A DNA stretch of 64,000 nt from Psychrobacter phenylpyruvicus DSM 7000 = NBRC 102152 (GTDB lineage: Bacteria > Pseudomonadota > Gammaproteobacteria > Pseudomonadales > Moraxellaceae), in the NCBI RefSeq assembly GCF_000685805.1, contig NZ_JMKP01000006.1, positions 58,400 to 122,399 on the forward strand. The letters are read 5' to 3'. Every line of letters starts with the position of its first letter. Positions within the stretch are counted from its first letter, which is position 1. The notes beneath the pieces were generated by a model that saw only the letters and a list, made by a program, of their open reading frames with translations, had not been told where the DNA came from and did no database searches. This document shows, in pieces, positions 9,367 through 17,964 of the stretch. The position numbers and the translations under genes are program-made.

Positions 9367-11085
9367 ATGACAGCGAACCAACCAACAGCCATAGACAGTA
9401 AGGCTACCGTATTAACCTTGCGCCAAGTTGCTACAACAGCATTAAAAGCTTTACCGCAGCAAGCGCAGACCTTACAGCAGTTATTGTCTCAGCCACAAGG
9501 GCTTGATCTAGAGTTCTCAAGGTTTGTGTTGGATAGCCGTCAACTGGCAAGTGCAAATGATGCAGGGTCGAGCGCACCTGCCGCTTTTGTGTTATTAAAA
9601 AGCCATACCCAGCCTATCGAAAAGAGCCAGCAGTATGCCAAAGCAGCTTCTAAGCAGGCGGCTTTTATTTTGACTGAGATTGCGCCTGAAGCATTGGAAT
9701 ATAACGCACAAAATACAGATTATGCTTGTCCTGTGCTTTATGTTGCCAATTTGCGTGACATTTTGGGTAGCGTGATTCAGATTAGCCTACTGCCTGCCAG
9801 CTCCTTATCTACTATAAATTCTGCTGCTGATATGCTGTCTTTATTACCCCAAGTAATTGCGGTGACCGGCACCAATGGTAAGACTACTATTAGCCAGTTG
9901 ATTGCACAGCTGTGTCAATTCTCTAACGTGACTCAGTTACAAAATAGCGCGGTGATGGGTACAGCCGGTAATGGTCGCCTAGACAGCTTGGTACAAGCCA
10001 GTCACACCACAGGCGATGCGTTAGCAGTGCAAAGCTTCTTGCGTCAAATGCATGATGAAAAAGTGGATGTCTTGGCCCTAGAAGCCAGCTCACACGGCCT
10101 AGATCAGCAGCGTTTGCAAGGGGTGCCAGTCACTGTTGCGGTTTATAGCAACCTAAGTCGTGATCATCTGGATTACCACCCAGATATGGAAGACTATGCT
10201 AGAGCCAAAGCGCGTCTATTTGATAAAGCCTATTTCCCGCAATTAACTCACGCAATCATTAATGCCGATGATGAATTTGCACCATTGATGATTCAAACTG
10301 CAAATAACTCTGGCGTTAAGGTGTGGCTATATAGCTTACAAGCTGATTTCTTAGAAAATAGCAATATAGACTGTGATGCTTATTTTGTCGCTAAAAGTAT
10401 TGAACCTAGCTTAGGTGGGGTAGAGATAGAGGTTGAAACCAGCTTTGGTCCACTAACCTTGCATAGCCCATTATTGGGCCGCTTTAATGTGGCTAACTTG
10501 TTGGCGGCTGTGGCTGGAGCTATGGCACTGGGCATTGAGCTTGAAGCGGTACCAGCATTGGTTGGTCAATTACACGGCGCCAGTGGTCGTATGCAGCGTG
10601 TGGCTTTAGATGAGCAAGGCTCACAGCCTGAGCAAGGGGTTTTTGTTGTCGATTATGCGCATACCCCTGATGCGCTGACTCAAGTTTTAACCAGTTTAAA
10701 ATCGCATTGTAGCGGTAATCTATGGGCCATTTTCGGCTGTGGTGGCGATCGAGACAAGGGCAAGCGTCCGCTTATGGCACAGGCCGGCTTAGCTATGGCG
10801 GATAAAGTGGTGCTCACTTCTGATAATCCACGCAGTGAAGACCCAGAGATGATTTTGCAGGATATGCAGCAAGGTATGACTGAGCAGCAACATGCTAAGA
10901 CCACTGTTATCGCCGATCGCAAACAAGCCATTCAATATGCTGTTGAGCAGGCTACCGCAGAGGATATCGTGGTTATTGCTGGTAAAGGTCATGAGACGTA
11001 CCAAGAGATTAAAGGCGTGCGCCATGACTTCGATGATCGCTTGGTTTTACAACAAGCCTTGATAGAGGCTAGTAAGAAGGCATAA
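9367..11085 (+). CDS. murE: UDP-MurNAc-L-Ala-D-Glu:meso-diaminopimelate ligase MurE
   Basis: A 572-residue Mur ligase that adds the third residue of the peptidoglycan stem peptide in the cytoplasm, using ATP. It has the ATP loop GTNGKTT near 168-174, the central domain ending in HTPDALT, and DNPR at 486-489 followed by SEDP. DNPR is the known signature of meso-DAP rather than lysine specificity. It is longer than E. coli MurE (about 495) because of loops in the N-terminal domain. The start ATG lies 58 bases after ftsI, in line with one operon. Confidence 0.95.
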   Translation: MTANQPTAIDSKATVLTLRQVATTALKALPQQAQTLQQLLSQPQGLDLEFSRFVLDSRQLASANDAGSSAPAAFVLLKSHTQPIEKSQQYAKAASKQAAFILTEIAPEALEYNAQNTDYACPVLYVANLRDILGSVIQISLLPASSLSTINSAADMLSLLPQVIAVTGTNGKTTISQLIAQLCQFSNVTQLQNSAVMGTAGNGRLDSLVQASHTTGDALAVQSFLRQMHDEKVDVLALEASSHGLDQQRLQGVPVTVAVYSNLSRDHLDYHPDMEDYARAKARLFDKAYFPQLTHAIINADDEFAPLMIQTANNSGVKVWLYSLQADFLENSNIDCDAYFVAKSIEPSLGGVEIEVETSFGPLTLHSPLLGRFNVANLLAAVAGAMALGIELEAVPALVGQLHGASGRMQRVALDEQGSQPEQGVFVVDYAHTPDALTQVLTSLKSHCSGNLWAIFGCGGDRDKGKRPLMAQAGLAMADKVVLTSDNPRSEDPEMILQDMQQGMTEQQHAKTTVIADRKQAIQYAVEQATAEDIVVIAGKGHETYQEIKGVRHDFDDRLVLQQALIEASKKA

Positions 11086-11159
11086 CCAAGCCTTAGCTAA
11101 TAAATCCTCCTTGTTTTTTTGTTATTTTTATACCCCTACATTCAGATGAGACCTAATCG

Positions 11160-12671
11160 ATGAGCCAATCAACAATAGAGACAGCCCAAAGCCGCGGATT
11201 ATTTATTTGGACAACTGAGCATCTCAAAGCGGCAACCGCACAGCTTAAAGGTCAGTGGATTGGCTTAGAGACTACAGATAGTGAGCGTCTTACCGCCACC
11301 CGCATTACTACTGATACCCGCAAAATTGAAGCCGGCGACATCTATTTAGCCATTGTCGGTGAGAAATTTGATGGGCACAGTTTCGTTGAGACTGCCGTAG
11401 AGAAGGGCGCTGTTGCTGCTATTGTCAGCCAGCCTATCACAGATTTAGGGGTACCTCAGTTACAAGTAGAAGACACACGCTTGGCTTTTGGTCAAATCGC
11501 CGCCTATCGCCGTCAACAGCATCCCAATCTAAAAGTTATTGCCCTGACCGGATCAAGTGGCAAGACCACAGTGAAAGAAATGCTGCGTCATATCTTTACC
11601 CAAGTAGAAGGGCTTCACTCAGCTGAACCAAGCACAACTCTAGTTACCCGTGGCAACCTAAATAATGACTTTGGGGTGCCAATGATGCTGCTTGAGCTTG
11701 AACAGCAGCACCGTTATGCGGTGCTTGAGCTGGGCGCCAACCATGTGGGCGAGATTGCTTATACTGCTGCAATGGTCAAGCCGGATGTGGCTTGTATCCT
11801 GAATATTGGCACTGCGCATTTGGGCGAGTTCGGTGGCCGTGACAATATTGCTAAGACCAAAGCTGAAATTTATCAGCCGCTAACCGCAGCAAGCACCACA
11901 GTTGTACCTTTCGATGATGACTATACCCAGCAGTTAACAGATACTGCCAAAAAGTACACGCCTAATGTGATTCACTTTGGTTGGCAGCAGTTGAGTGATA
12001 CTGTTCCTAGACAGCCTCAAGTCTATGCCACTGAAGTTGAAACCACAGCACTACAAAGTCATTTTACTCTGCATTTTGAGCTAGATTCAAGCAACACTGT
12101 GGCGGAAGTTACCCTACCTATGTCAGGGCAGCATAATGTCAGCAATGCACTGGCTGCCGCCGCTTGTGCATATGCAGCCGGCATACCACCTGAGGTTATT
12201 GCCTCAGGATTGAATCAAGCCACTTCAAGTAAAGGCCGCTTAGGAAGACAAACCTTAGGTATGCATCAAATTATTGATGACACGTACAACGCCAACCCCA
12301 ACTCTATGCGTGCTGCTGCCGATGTATTGGCGGCTCAGTCCGGCTATAAAATCTTAGTGCTGGGTGACATTGGTGAGTTGGGTGAAGCTTCGCGTGACGA
12401 GCATAATAAACTGGGTCAAGATATTGCCAACAAGTCAGTGGATTTACTGCTGTGCGCTGGCGAATTTGCCAAGGATACGGTAGCGGGAGCGAAGAGTCAG
12501 GGTATGCAGCAGGCGTATCAATTTGAAACTAAAGCAGAGTTGTTACCCAAACTGCAAGCTGTTTTGGCCGAGCAAGATGAACAGCAGCAGCCCTGTACTT
12601 TGTTATTTAAAGGATCGCGTAGTACCACCATGGAAACTTTAATTGAAGACTTGCTAAGCGCTGAAGGTTAA
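11160..12671 (+). CDS. murF: UDP-MurNAc-tripeptide--D-alanyl-D-alanine ligase MurF
   Basis: A 503-residue Mur ligase that completes the UDP-MurNAc-pentapeptide by adding D-Ala-D-Ala. ATP loop GSSGKTT is at 131-137, followed by RGNLNNDFGVP, a MurF hallmark, then LELGANHVGEI and DDTYNANPNSM in the C-terminal domains. It follows murE after 74 bases in the expected dcw order. The start ATG at 11160 directly precedes an otherwise unconserved 20-residue lead. Confidence 0.95.
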   Translation: MSQSTIETAQSRGLFIWTTEHLKAATAQLKGQWIGLETTDSERLTATRITTDTRKIEAGDIYLAIVGEKFDGHSFVETAVEKGAVAAIVSQPITDLGVPQLQVEDTRLAFGQIAAYRRQQHPNLKVIALTGSSGKTTVKEMLRHIFTQVEGLHSAEPSTTLVTRGNLNNDFGVPMMLLELEQQHRYAVLELGANHVGEIAYTAAMVKPDVACILNIGTAHLGEFGGRDNIAKTKAEIYQPLTAASTTVVPFDDDYTQQLTDTAKKYTPNVIHFGWQQLSDTVPRQPQVYATEVETTALQSHFTLHFELDSSNTVAEVTLPMSGQHNVSNALAAAACAYAAGIPPEVIASGLNQATSSKGRLGRQTLGMHQIIDDTYNANPNSMRAAADVLAAQSGYKILVLGDIGELGEASRDEHNKLGQDIANKSVDLLLCAGEFAKDTVAGAKSQGMQQAYQFETKAELLPKLQAVLAEQDEQQQPCTLLFKGSRSTTMETLIEDLLSAEG

Positions 12672-12867
12672 GCTAGGCGTTTTTGGGGCAAGAAATTTGT
12701 AGGGCAGCATTTGAGGCAGGTAAGAGGGCTTATTATTTTCAGCTAAAGGGCGTAAATGATGTTTACAATGTGCGTTTTTGGTGAAAATTTACATTAATCC
12801 TGTTTTTAGCTGTCATTTTTGCGATAATTCGACCCGCTAAGCTTATTTAGGGCTTAAAAAAGAATGG

Positions 12868-12915
12868 ATAGTAGCCGTCACAGTGTTAACTGTGGCTAGG
12901 CTATTTTGTTTTTAT
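12868..12915 (+). terminator. Possible hairpin between murF and mraY
   Basis: The 323-bp gap between murF and mraY holds an imperfect inverted repeat. Its core CACAGT / ACTGTG has a 4-base loop, with outer AGCC / GGCT arms, and is followed by the T-rich stretch TATTTTGTTTTT. It could be a partial terminator or processing site inside the cluster, implying that mraY also has its own promoter. No clear -35/-10 pair was assigned. Confidence 0.35.
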
Positions 12916-12994
12916 TGCTAGTTAATTATTGCTATCTAACTATTGCTATTTAATATTTTTAATAAATTTTCAGAAAGTTCATGAGGAGTAGGCG

Positions 12995-14116
12995 GTGTTA
13001 TATTGGTTATTTGACAGTTGGTTGAGTCAATTCTACTCACCGTTTTCGGCGGTATCATCACTCACCTTACGGGCGCTACTCACTGTCATAACCTCCCTTG
13101 CCTTTAGTATCCTGCTCGGCCCTCGTACCATCGCTTACCTGCGCAGTGTCAAATATGACCAAGCGGTGCGTGATGATGGCCCAAAAACTCACTTAGCAAA
13201 AACAGGTACTCCGACCATGGGTGGGGTGCTAATTTTGACCTCCATTGGTTTTTCGACCTTGTGTTGGGCTGATTTGACCAACCCTTATGTATGGATCTTA
13301 ATGGTGGTTATGGTTATTTTTGGTGCCGTGGGCTGGGCAGATGACTGGCTAAAAATTAAGTACAAAAACCCAAAAGGACTGATTGCCCGTAAGAAGTACT
13401 TTTGGTTGTCTGTGGGTGCTTTGTTTGTAGGTAGCTCATTATATTATATTGCTAGCCAGCAGCCTGATCCCATGCAGACCAAAGCCATGGTGGACTTATT
13501 GATACCGGTATTTAAAAATCTCTCTATCCCGTTTTCGGCAGTACCTTTTGGTTTGGCATTTATTATTTTCACCTATTTTGTGATTAACGGCTCATCCAAC
13601 GCAGTCAACCTCACAGATGGTCTTGATGGTCTAGCCATCTTGCCTGTGGTGTTTGTGGCAGCCGGTCTTGGTGTCTTCTCCTATGTTTCTGGTGATGTGA
13701 TTTTCTCAAACTATTTGCACGTACCTTATATTGCTTATAACTCAGAAGTGACTATTGTTTGTGCGGCTATGATAGGCGCAGGTCTGGGCTTCTTATGGTA
13801 TAACGCGCATCCAGCACAAGTATTTATGGGTGATGTGGGTGCTCTGGCGCTAGGTGCGATGCTGGGTACCATTGCGGTCATGACCCGTCAAGAGATTGCC
13901 TTTGCTATTATGGGCGGTCTGTTTGTCGCGGAAGCGATATCTGTTATGTTACAGGTAGGTTCGTTTAAGCTACGAGGCAAGCGGGTGTTATTGATGGCCC
14001 CACTGCATCACCATTTTGAAGAGCTGGGCTGGAAAGAGACCCAAGTTGTGGTGCGCTTTTGGATTGTGGCTATTTTGCTTGTGGTACTGGGCTTGATGAC
14101 TTTAAAATTACGTTAA
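12995..14116 (+). CDS. mraY: Phospho-MurNAc-pentapeptide-transferase MraY
   Basis: A 373-residue polytopic inner-membrane enzyme that transfers phospho-MurNAc-pentapeptide to undecaprenyl phosphate, making lipid I. Family motifs are visible: [18 protein letters not shown], a DDWLK loop, [22 protein letters not shown] and [11 protein letters not shown]. The start is a GTG at 12995 with a GAGGAG ribosome site just upstream. A terminator follows, so the dcw cluster ends here; murD, ftsW, murG, murC and ftsQAZ are not adjacent. Confidence 0.95.
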   Translation: MLYWLFDSWLSQFYSPFSAVSSLTLRALLTVITSLAFSILLGPRTIAYLRSVKYDQAVRDDGPKTHLAKTGTPTMGGVLILTSIGFSTLCWADLTNPYVWILMVVMVIFGAVGWADDWLKIKYKNPKGLIARKKYFWLSVGALFVGSSLYYIASQQPDPMQTKAMVDLLIPVFKNLSIPFSAVPFGLAFIIFTYFVINGSSNAVNLTDGLDGLAILPVVFVAAGLGVFSYVSGDVIFSNYLHVPYIAYNSEVTIVCAAMIGAGLGFLWYNAHPAQVFMGDVGALALGAMLGTIAVMTRQEIAFAIMGGLFVAEAISVMLQVGSFKLRGKRVLLMAPLHHHFEELGWKETQVVVRFWIVAILLVVLGLMTLKLR

Positions 14117-14156
14117 TAGCGAATCGGCATCACAGCAACTTAGCGCAAATTATGAT

Positions 14157-14183
14157 AAAAGGGTGTCTTTAGGCACCCTTTTT
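14157..14183 (+). terminator. Intrinsic terminator after mraY
   Basis: Stem AAAAGGGTG / CACCCTTTT with a 7-base loop and a following T-run, about 40 bases after the mraY stop. Confidence 0.85.
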
Positions 14184-14253
14184 ACGTTGATCAGATTTAG
14201 GTTTTAGTTAGTCATTAGTTAGCAATTTATCATAGCAGTCACAGGATTTAGCC

Positions 14254-15231
14254 ATGCCAAGCTCTGAGCAAGTCAATACGCAAGCACCACAGTTATTATG
14301 TCCCTATTGCCAATCGCCCTTGTTGCCAGATGCCAAGACTTGGCTCTGTGATGGCAATCTAAATGCCAAGGGTACACGCCATCCCTTTGATGTGGCGCGC
14401 CAAGGTTATGTCAACTTATTGCCAGTACAAAACAAAAAATCTAAAGATCCCGGTGACAGCCAACAGTCTATCGATGCCCGCCATCGTTTTTTAAGCCAAG
14501 GCTTTTATCAGCCCCTGCAGCAACTGATTACAAGTTTGGTTCAAGTTAACTCAGAGCAATCAGCAGGGTCTGCTCACTCGCAATTAAATGCCCAAACTTG
14601 GCTGGATGTGGGCTGCGGGGAAGGCTATTACACTGGTGCTATTGCTGAGGCTCTAGCGGCAACAGAGGCTAATAATCCCTGTTTAATCGCACTGGATATC
14701 AGCAAGCCGGCGGTTGCTACTACAGCAAGAGTGGCCAAACAAAATCATCAGCTTTGGTATCAAGTTACAGCAAATGAACCGAACACCAAAACCACCGCCA
14801 TATATCCTATGGTGGCCAGCGCTTCGCATTTACCGCTTGTTGCTAACAGCCTAGATGGCATTAGTACTATTTTTAGTCCGATATTGGTTGAAGAGTTTGC
14901 TCGAGTGTTAAGGCCAGGGGGACGACTGCTTATTGCTAAGCCAGATTCTGGACATTTGCAAAGTATGCGCGAGGCATTGTTTGATGAGGTGCGTCCGCAT
15001 GATTCGGATAAGTTTTTAGAGGAGCTTGCCCCAGATTTTAAGTTGGTTGATAGCCATCAGGTTACTGCTCACTTAACTTTAAACAAACAGTCACTGGCAG
15101 ATTTACTAACCATGACCCCGTATTCGTACCGAGCTAAAGCTGAAAAGCGTGAGGCTCTTTTGGCATCAGCTGAGAGTCAGCCCTTTCAGACTACCGCCCG
15201 CTTTGTGGTTTATGAGTTGGTAAGGGTCTAG
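14254..15231 (+). CDS. rlmA: 23S rRNA (guanine-N1)-methyltransferase RlmA-like
   Basis: A 325-residue protein. An N-terminal zinc finger (Cys16, Cys19, Cys32, His43) is followed by the block GYVNLLPVQ..K.SKDPGDS, as in RlmA, which methylates G745 of 23S rRNA. A SAM-binding Rossmann domain follows (LDVGCGEGYYTGAI near 118-131; LIALDISKPAV). The spacing between the third Cys and His is wider than in E. coli. It is not part of the dcw cluster, being separated by a terminator. Its stop lies 12 bases from the convergent stop of the next gene. Confidence 0.88.
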   Translation: MPSSEQVNTQAPQLLCPYCQSPLLPDAKTWLCDGNLNAKGTRHPFDVARQGYVNLLPVQNKKSKDPGDSQQSIDARHRFLSQGFYQPLQQLITSLVQVNSEQSAGSAHSQLNAQTWLDVGCGEGYYTGAIAEALAATEANNPCLIALDISKPAVATTARVAKQNHQLWYQVTANEPNTKTTAIYPMVASASHLPLVANSLDGISTIFSPILVEEFARVLRPGGRLLIAKPDSGHLQSMREALFDEVRPHDSDKFLEELAPDFKLVDSHQVTAHLTLNKQSLADLLTMTPYSYRAKAEKREALLASAESQPFQTTARFVVYELVRV

Positions 15232-15243
15232 ATTTGTTTCAAT

Positions 15244-15906
15244 TCAGTCCGAGTATTTTTGAAACCAGTTTGAATATTGGTCTATGTCGTGATTAGGTGA
15301 GATACTCAAATTAAATGAATTTTTATCTATAGGACGTCCAGACTCTTTTTGTAGAAAAGCATCTGGAAAATAAAAACAATTAATAGGGCCACTCCATTTT
15401 TCCATTACAGTATTTTTCTTGATAAAACGCTTCAACCGACCCCATGTTCTATTAGCCTCATCAGAAGCTGGATATCCAATTGATTTATAATGATTACCTA
15501 GCCAACTCAAACAACTTCTGGCTAAAGAGCCTTCTTTTTCACAGCCTAAATCATAGAAATCTAGAGTAATCACTTCTGTACAAGTGACATCTGTCCATGG
15601 TCTAATTTGGAATTCATAGATTTGACTTAAATCTAATCCATTAACTTCCCAATGATCATTTTCTGTAACCTGTTTTTCAACGCTCTGATTATCTTCAATT
15701 CGAACGATTACGGTAAGAGGTTGACCTTTTATCCAGATCGAATGAGTGCCTTGAGAAATGCTAGATACACGATCTTCAAATTTGAACTTAATAGAGTCTT
15801 TTGAAATATCAGTACAGACTATCCACATTAGGTTAGGCTGATCATTGATCCATTCTGTTAAAATATTTATATCACTCTGCGTACTATATAGTATTGTTGC
15901 TGGCAT
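15244..15906 (-). CDS. Hypothetical protein, accessory
   Basis: A 220-residue soluble protein without signal peptide or membrane segment. It has many Trp and acidic residues and the C-terminal pattern YPASDEANRTWGRLKRFI; I recognise no family. It is A/T-rich compared with the flanking rlmA and xerD genes, with a normal ATG at 15906. It sits at the outer edge of the accessory patch next to the detached xerD end and may be part of the transferred material. Function unknown. Confidence 0.6.
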   Translation of the reverse strand: MPATILYSTQSDINILTEWINDQPNLMWIVCTDISKDSIKFKFEDRVSSISQGTHSIWIKGQPLTVIVRIEDNQSVEKQVTENDHWEVNGLDLSQIYEFQIRPWTDVTCTEVITLDFYDLGCEKEGSLARSCLSWLGNHYKSIGYPASDEANRTWGRLKRFIKKNTVMEKWSGPINCFYFPDAFLQKESGRPIDKNSFNLSISPNHDIDQYSNWFQKYSD

Positions 15907-16010
15907 AAGTGTTTTCCTATGTTTCTAATCAACGTAGGGTTCGTAGCGTTGAAAAGGCAAAACATTTCGCAAAAAAGATCTTAAATCATAATCCGCCATA
16001 GATATTCATT

Positions 16011-16208
16011 TCATCCACGAGGATGATGAGCCTCATGAAGCTGTTGCAGCCTTGCCGTGGCGACATGGGTATAAATTTGGGTAGTTGATAAGTCACTGTG
16101 ACCCAATAATAACTGTACACTACGCAGGTCGGCACCATGATTTATTAAATGGGTAGCAAAAGCATGGCGTAAGGTATGCGGGGATAAGTTGCTTTTTAAC
16201 CATCGCAT
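16011..16208 (-). pseudogene. Detached 3' end of a xerD gene
   Basis: The last ~59 codons of XerD are repeated here in the same orientation as the intact gene at 17965-18903. The protein match covers residues 254-312, with only N/D and I/L differences, and keeps the catalytic-domain His, Arg, His and Tyr. At the nucleotide level many third positions differ. The start and the N-terminal 250 residues are missing, so it cannot encode a recombinase. The arrangement fits a displaced attachment-site remnant. Confidence 0.85.
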
Positions 16209-16219
16209 AGATGGCTTAG

Positions 16220-16444
16220 AAAGTAATAACTCAAACTACAACTGCTATCAATCCTCTACAAACTAGCAATAACGATAATGCTGCTGGCATAGCCAAGCCT
16301 AGCTTAATGGATAGTAGCGTAAATATCAAAAAAAAGGATTGGAGTAAGATAGCAGACGAAACGTTTAGCACACAATCACGCAAACATAATCCCAAGAAAA
16401 ACATTAGCCGTGTAATCGGTGGGTTAATCAAGGGGATTATGTGA
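16220..16444 (+). other. Open frame, possible gene remnant
   Basis: A plus-strand frame is open from just after a TAG at 16217 to a TGA at 16442. The only internal ATG (16307) gives 45 residues ending in a basic then Gly/Ile-rich tail (ISRVIGGLIKGIM). Composition looks coding-like (Asn, Lys, Ser-rich), but there is no ribosome site. It may be the 3' end of a lost larger gene. No family is recognised. Confidence 0.25.
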
Positions 16445-16519
16445 TAGTTAAAATTAAATAGTGAAGTATTTTAAATGGTATGTTAAGTTTAGTTAAATAT
16501 ATAAAATGAGTCTATAATT

Positions 16520-16945
16520 TTGAGTAATAGTGAATTAAAAAATCGCCCTAAATATATCTTTGCTATCTCTTGGCTGTTAACATTTTTTGTTGCAGCTTTA
16601 GCGGTTCAGCTTCCACTTATTTATGTGGATAGCTTATCATTATCAGATTTCGTGGTAGTTATTTTCATTCAATCAGTTGTGAGTGCTTACTTATTTTGTA
16701 AGGTTTTATTGTTCTTATACCAAGCAACTTCCATACCTTATTATAAAAGCACAATGTATGAAGTGTTGAAAAATAAATGGTGGTTCTCATACAAAGCGAC
16801 AGTCTTTTTTATCGTAGTATTTGGATTGACGTTTTATAACGAGATAGAAGAAGAAACATTTAGGATTGATGATGCAACCTTTATGTATTTTATGATTCTA
16901 CTTTCACCATTCATGATGAAGTACGCGGTAAAAGGTAAGGGTTGA
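16520..16945 (+). CDS. Small membrane protein, unknown
   Basis: A 141-residue protein with about four hydrophobic segments (near 13-35, 41-67, 90-105 and 118-133) and a short charged loop EIEEETFRIDD. The start appears to be a TTG at 16520; the nearby ATG at 16506 runs into a stop. It overlaps the next gene by one base (TGATG), so the two are probably translated together. Strongly A/T-rich, unlike flanking housekeeping genes. Such paired small membrane genes can be immunity or phage-derived, but there is no direct evidence. Confidence 0.55.
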   Translation: MSNSELKNRPKYIFAISWLLTFFVAALAVQLPLIYVDSLSLSDFVVVIFIQSVVSAYLFCKVLLFLYQATSIPYYKSTMYEVLKNKWWFSYKATVFFIVVFGLTFYNEIEEETFRIDDATFMYFMILLSPFMMKYAVKGKG

Positions 16946-17304
16946 TGATTAAAGTTAACCATAATATATTGGTCGTAAGTATAGTTTGTTGTTCCGCTTT
17001 GATAATGTTTTTTTATTATCAATATAATACGCCTTACAACCAGTGTGTGAGGGTTTTATTAAAAGATAGAGAGCCGAAGTATTTTAATGACAGAAAAGAG
17101 GCTTTGTTAGATATCATGAAAACAGGTGATGAAAATAACTATTATAGGTTAATTGATAATTTCGTATACCAACCAGTAGCAAAGGATAAGGTGTTTAATA
17201 TTAGAGATATTGGTTACGATCAAGTTAAGATAACAAGAAAAGAACGTCTAGAAGAAATAGCTGTAGGCATACATTCATTATGTGCTTATAAGATTTTTAA
17301 GTAA
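16945..17304 (+). CDS. Small single-membrane-span protein, unknown
   Basis: About 119 residues: an N-terminal transmembrane or signal segment (ILVVSIVCCSALIMFFYY) followed by a charged periplasmic or cytoplasmic domain with two Cys residues. No family recognised. The ATG at 16945 overlaps the stop of the preceding membrane-protein gene. A strong terminator follows 70 bases downstream, so the two genes form a compact unit. The gene is A/T-rich. Confidence 0.55.
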   Translation: MIKVNHNILVVSIVCCSALIMFFYYQYNTPYNQCVRVLLKDREPKYFNDRKEALLDIMKTGDENNYYRLIDNFVYQPVAKDKVFNIRDIGYDQVKITRKERLEEIAVGIHSLCAYKIFK

Positions 17305-17375
17305 TATATTCTAATTATGTTGGAATAAATAACACACTGAAACTGGGTGATAACGCCTTTAAATATATAAGACAC

Positions 17376-17402
17376 AACCACCTTAATTGGTGGTTTTTTT
17401 TA
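17376..17402 (+). terminator. Intrinsic terminator of the small membrane-gene pair
   Basis: Perfect stem AACCACC / GGTGGTT with a 6-base loop and an eight-base T-run. Confidence 0.8.
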
Positions 17403-17427
17403 TGCTTAAAAATAAAAGGTACAAAAG

Positions 17428-17662
17428 ATGGATAACCAACAAACAGATATTGCAGAGTTATACAGAAGCAAACAGTACGATATGGATAGTATCTTTGGGC
17501 GTATTAAATCTAAAAATAGTAATAGATAAATCTTAAAAGAATCTAGTAGGCAATCAGAGATCGATGCTGTACGCAAAAAGCATGAAGGTACAAAGAAGTG
17601 GATGAAAACTCCAAAAGGCAATGACCTAATCTCACTGAACAACAGTGGCTACAAGTGCGTAC
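17428..17662 (+). pseudogene. Broken fragment of a phage/plasmid polyvalent-type protein
   Basis: An ATG at 17428 opens 33 codons to a TAA at 17527. The same frame then continues as ILKESSRQSEIDAVRKKHEG followed by TKKWMKTPKGN; after one frame change the sequence reads NLTEQQWLQVRT. The joined pattern WMK-P-GN..NLTEQQWLQVRT resembles the linker signature I recall from large polyvalent proteins of phages and conjugative elements, which normally continues into an FKNWFGDWE-like block that is missing here. One in-frame stop, one frameshift and a lost 3' end make it a pseudogene. Family assignment is from memory. Confidence 0.55.
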
Positions 17663-17681
17663 ACTTTTGTTTGTAACGGTT

Positions 17682-17704
17682 GGTGCGTAAGTCGCACCTT
17701 ACGC
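17682..17704. repeat. Nested palindromic hairpin
   Basis: GGTGCG / CGCACC with a TAAGT spacer overlaps a second repeat, GCGTAAG / CTTACGC, so two alternative hairpins share bases. It lies right after the broken polyvalent fragment. It may be a dispersed intergenic repeat or part of an element end. Confidence 0.5.
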
Positions 17705-17838
17705 TTGACCATTACATAGAGGGCTTAGAGAAGTGGCGTGCTTTTAAATTGTAGAATTTTTTATACAAATTCTAATGGGTAGACTCTGGCTTCACTGATA
17801 TTTGGAATGACTGTGCCACTTAAGTAAGCTTTTGCTTT

Positions 17839-17855
17839 TGTCTCGGGACGAGACA
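17839..17855. repeat. Short perfect inverted repeat
   Basis: TGTCTCG and CGAGACA separated by three bases form a perfect 7-bp inverted repeat in the non-coding stretch between the broken gene and xerD. It could be an operator or recombinase site, but nothing further supports that. Confidence 0.35.
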
Positions 17856-17898
17856 CGGACATAGTGCTGCAAAATAGACTGCCTATGACTTGCATATC

Positions 17899-17924
17899 AG
17901 AAAATCCCCTTTAAGGGATTTTCT
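17899..17924. terminator. Hairpin terminator downstream of xerD
   Basis: Perfect 10-bp stem AGAAAATCCC / GGGATTTTCT with a 6-base loop, about 40 bases beyond the xerD stop on the minus strand. T-runs beside it are weak. A second short stem (AAAATTGC / GCAATTTT, 17936-17954) follows with a T-run on the plus strand. Confidence 0.5.
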
Positions 17925-17964
17925 CTTGCTAAGCTAAAATTGCAGGGCAATTTTTTAACGCTTC

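Noticed and set aside
16011..16208. Detached xerD end as a functional small recombinase
   Set aside because: It lacks the core-binding domain and most of the catalytic domain, including the first active-site Arg and Lys.
16231..16431. 66-codon minus-strand frame in the accessory patch
   Set aside because: No ribosome site, and the opposite strand looks more coding-like; probably chance.
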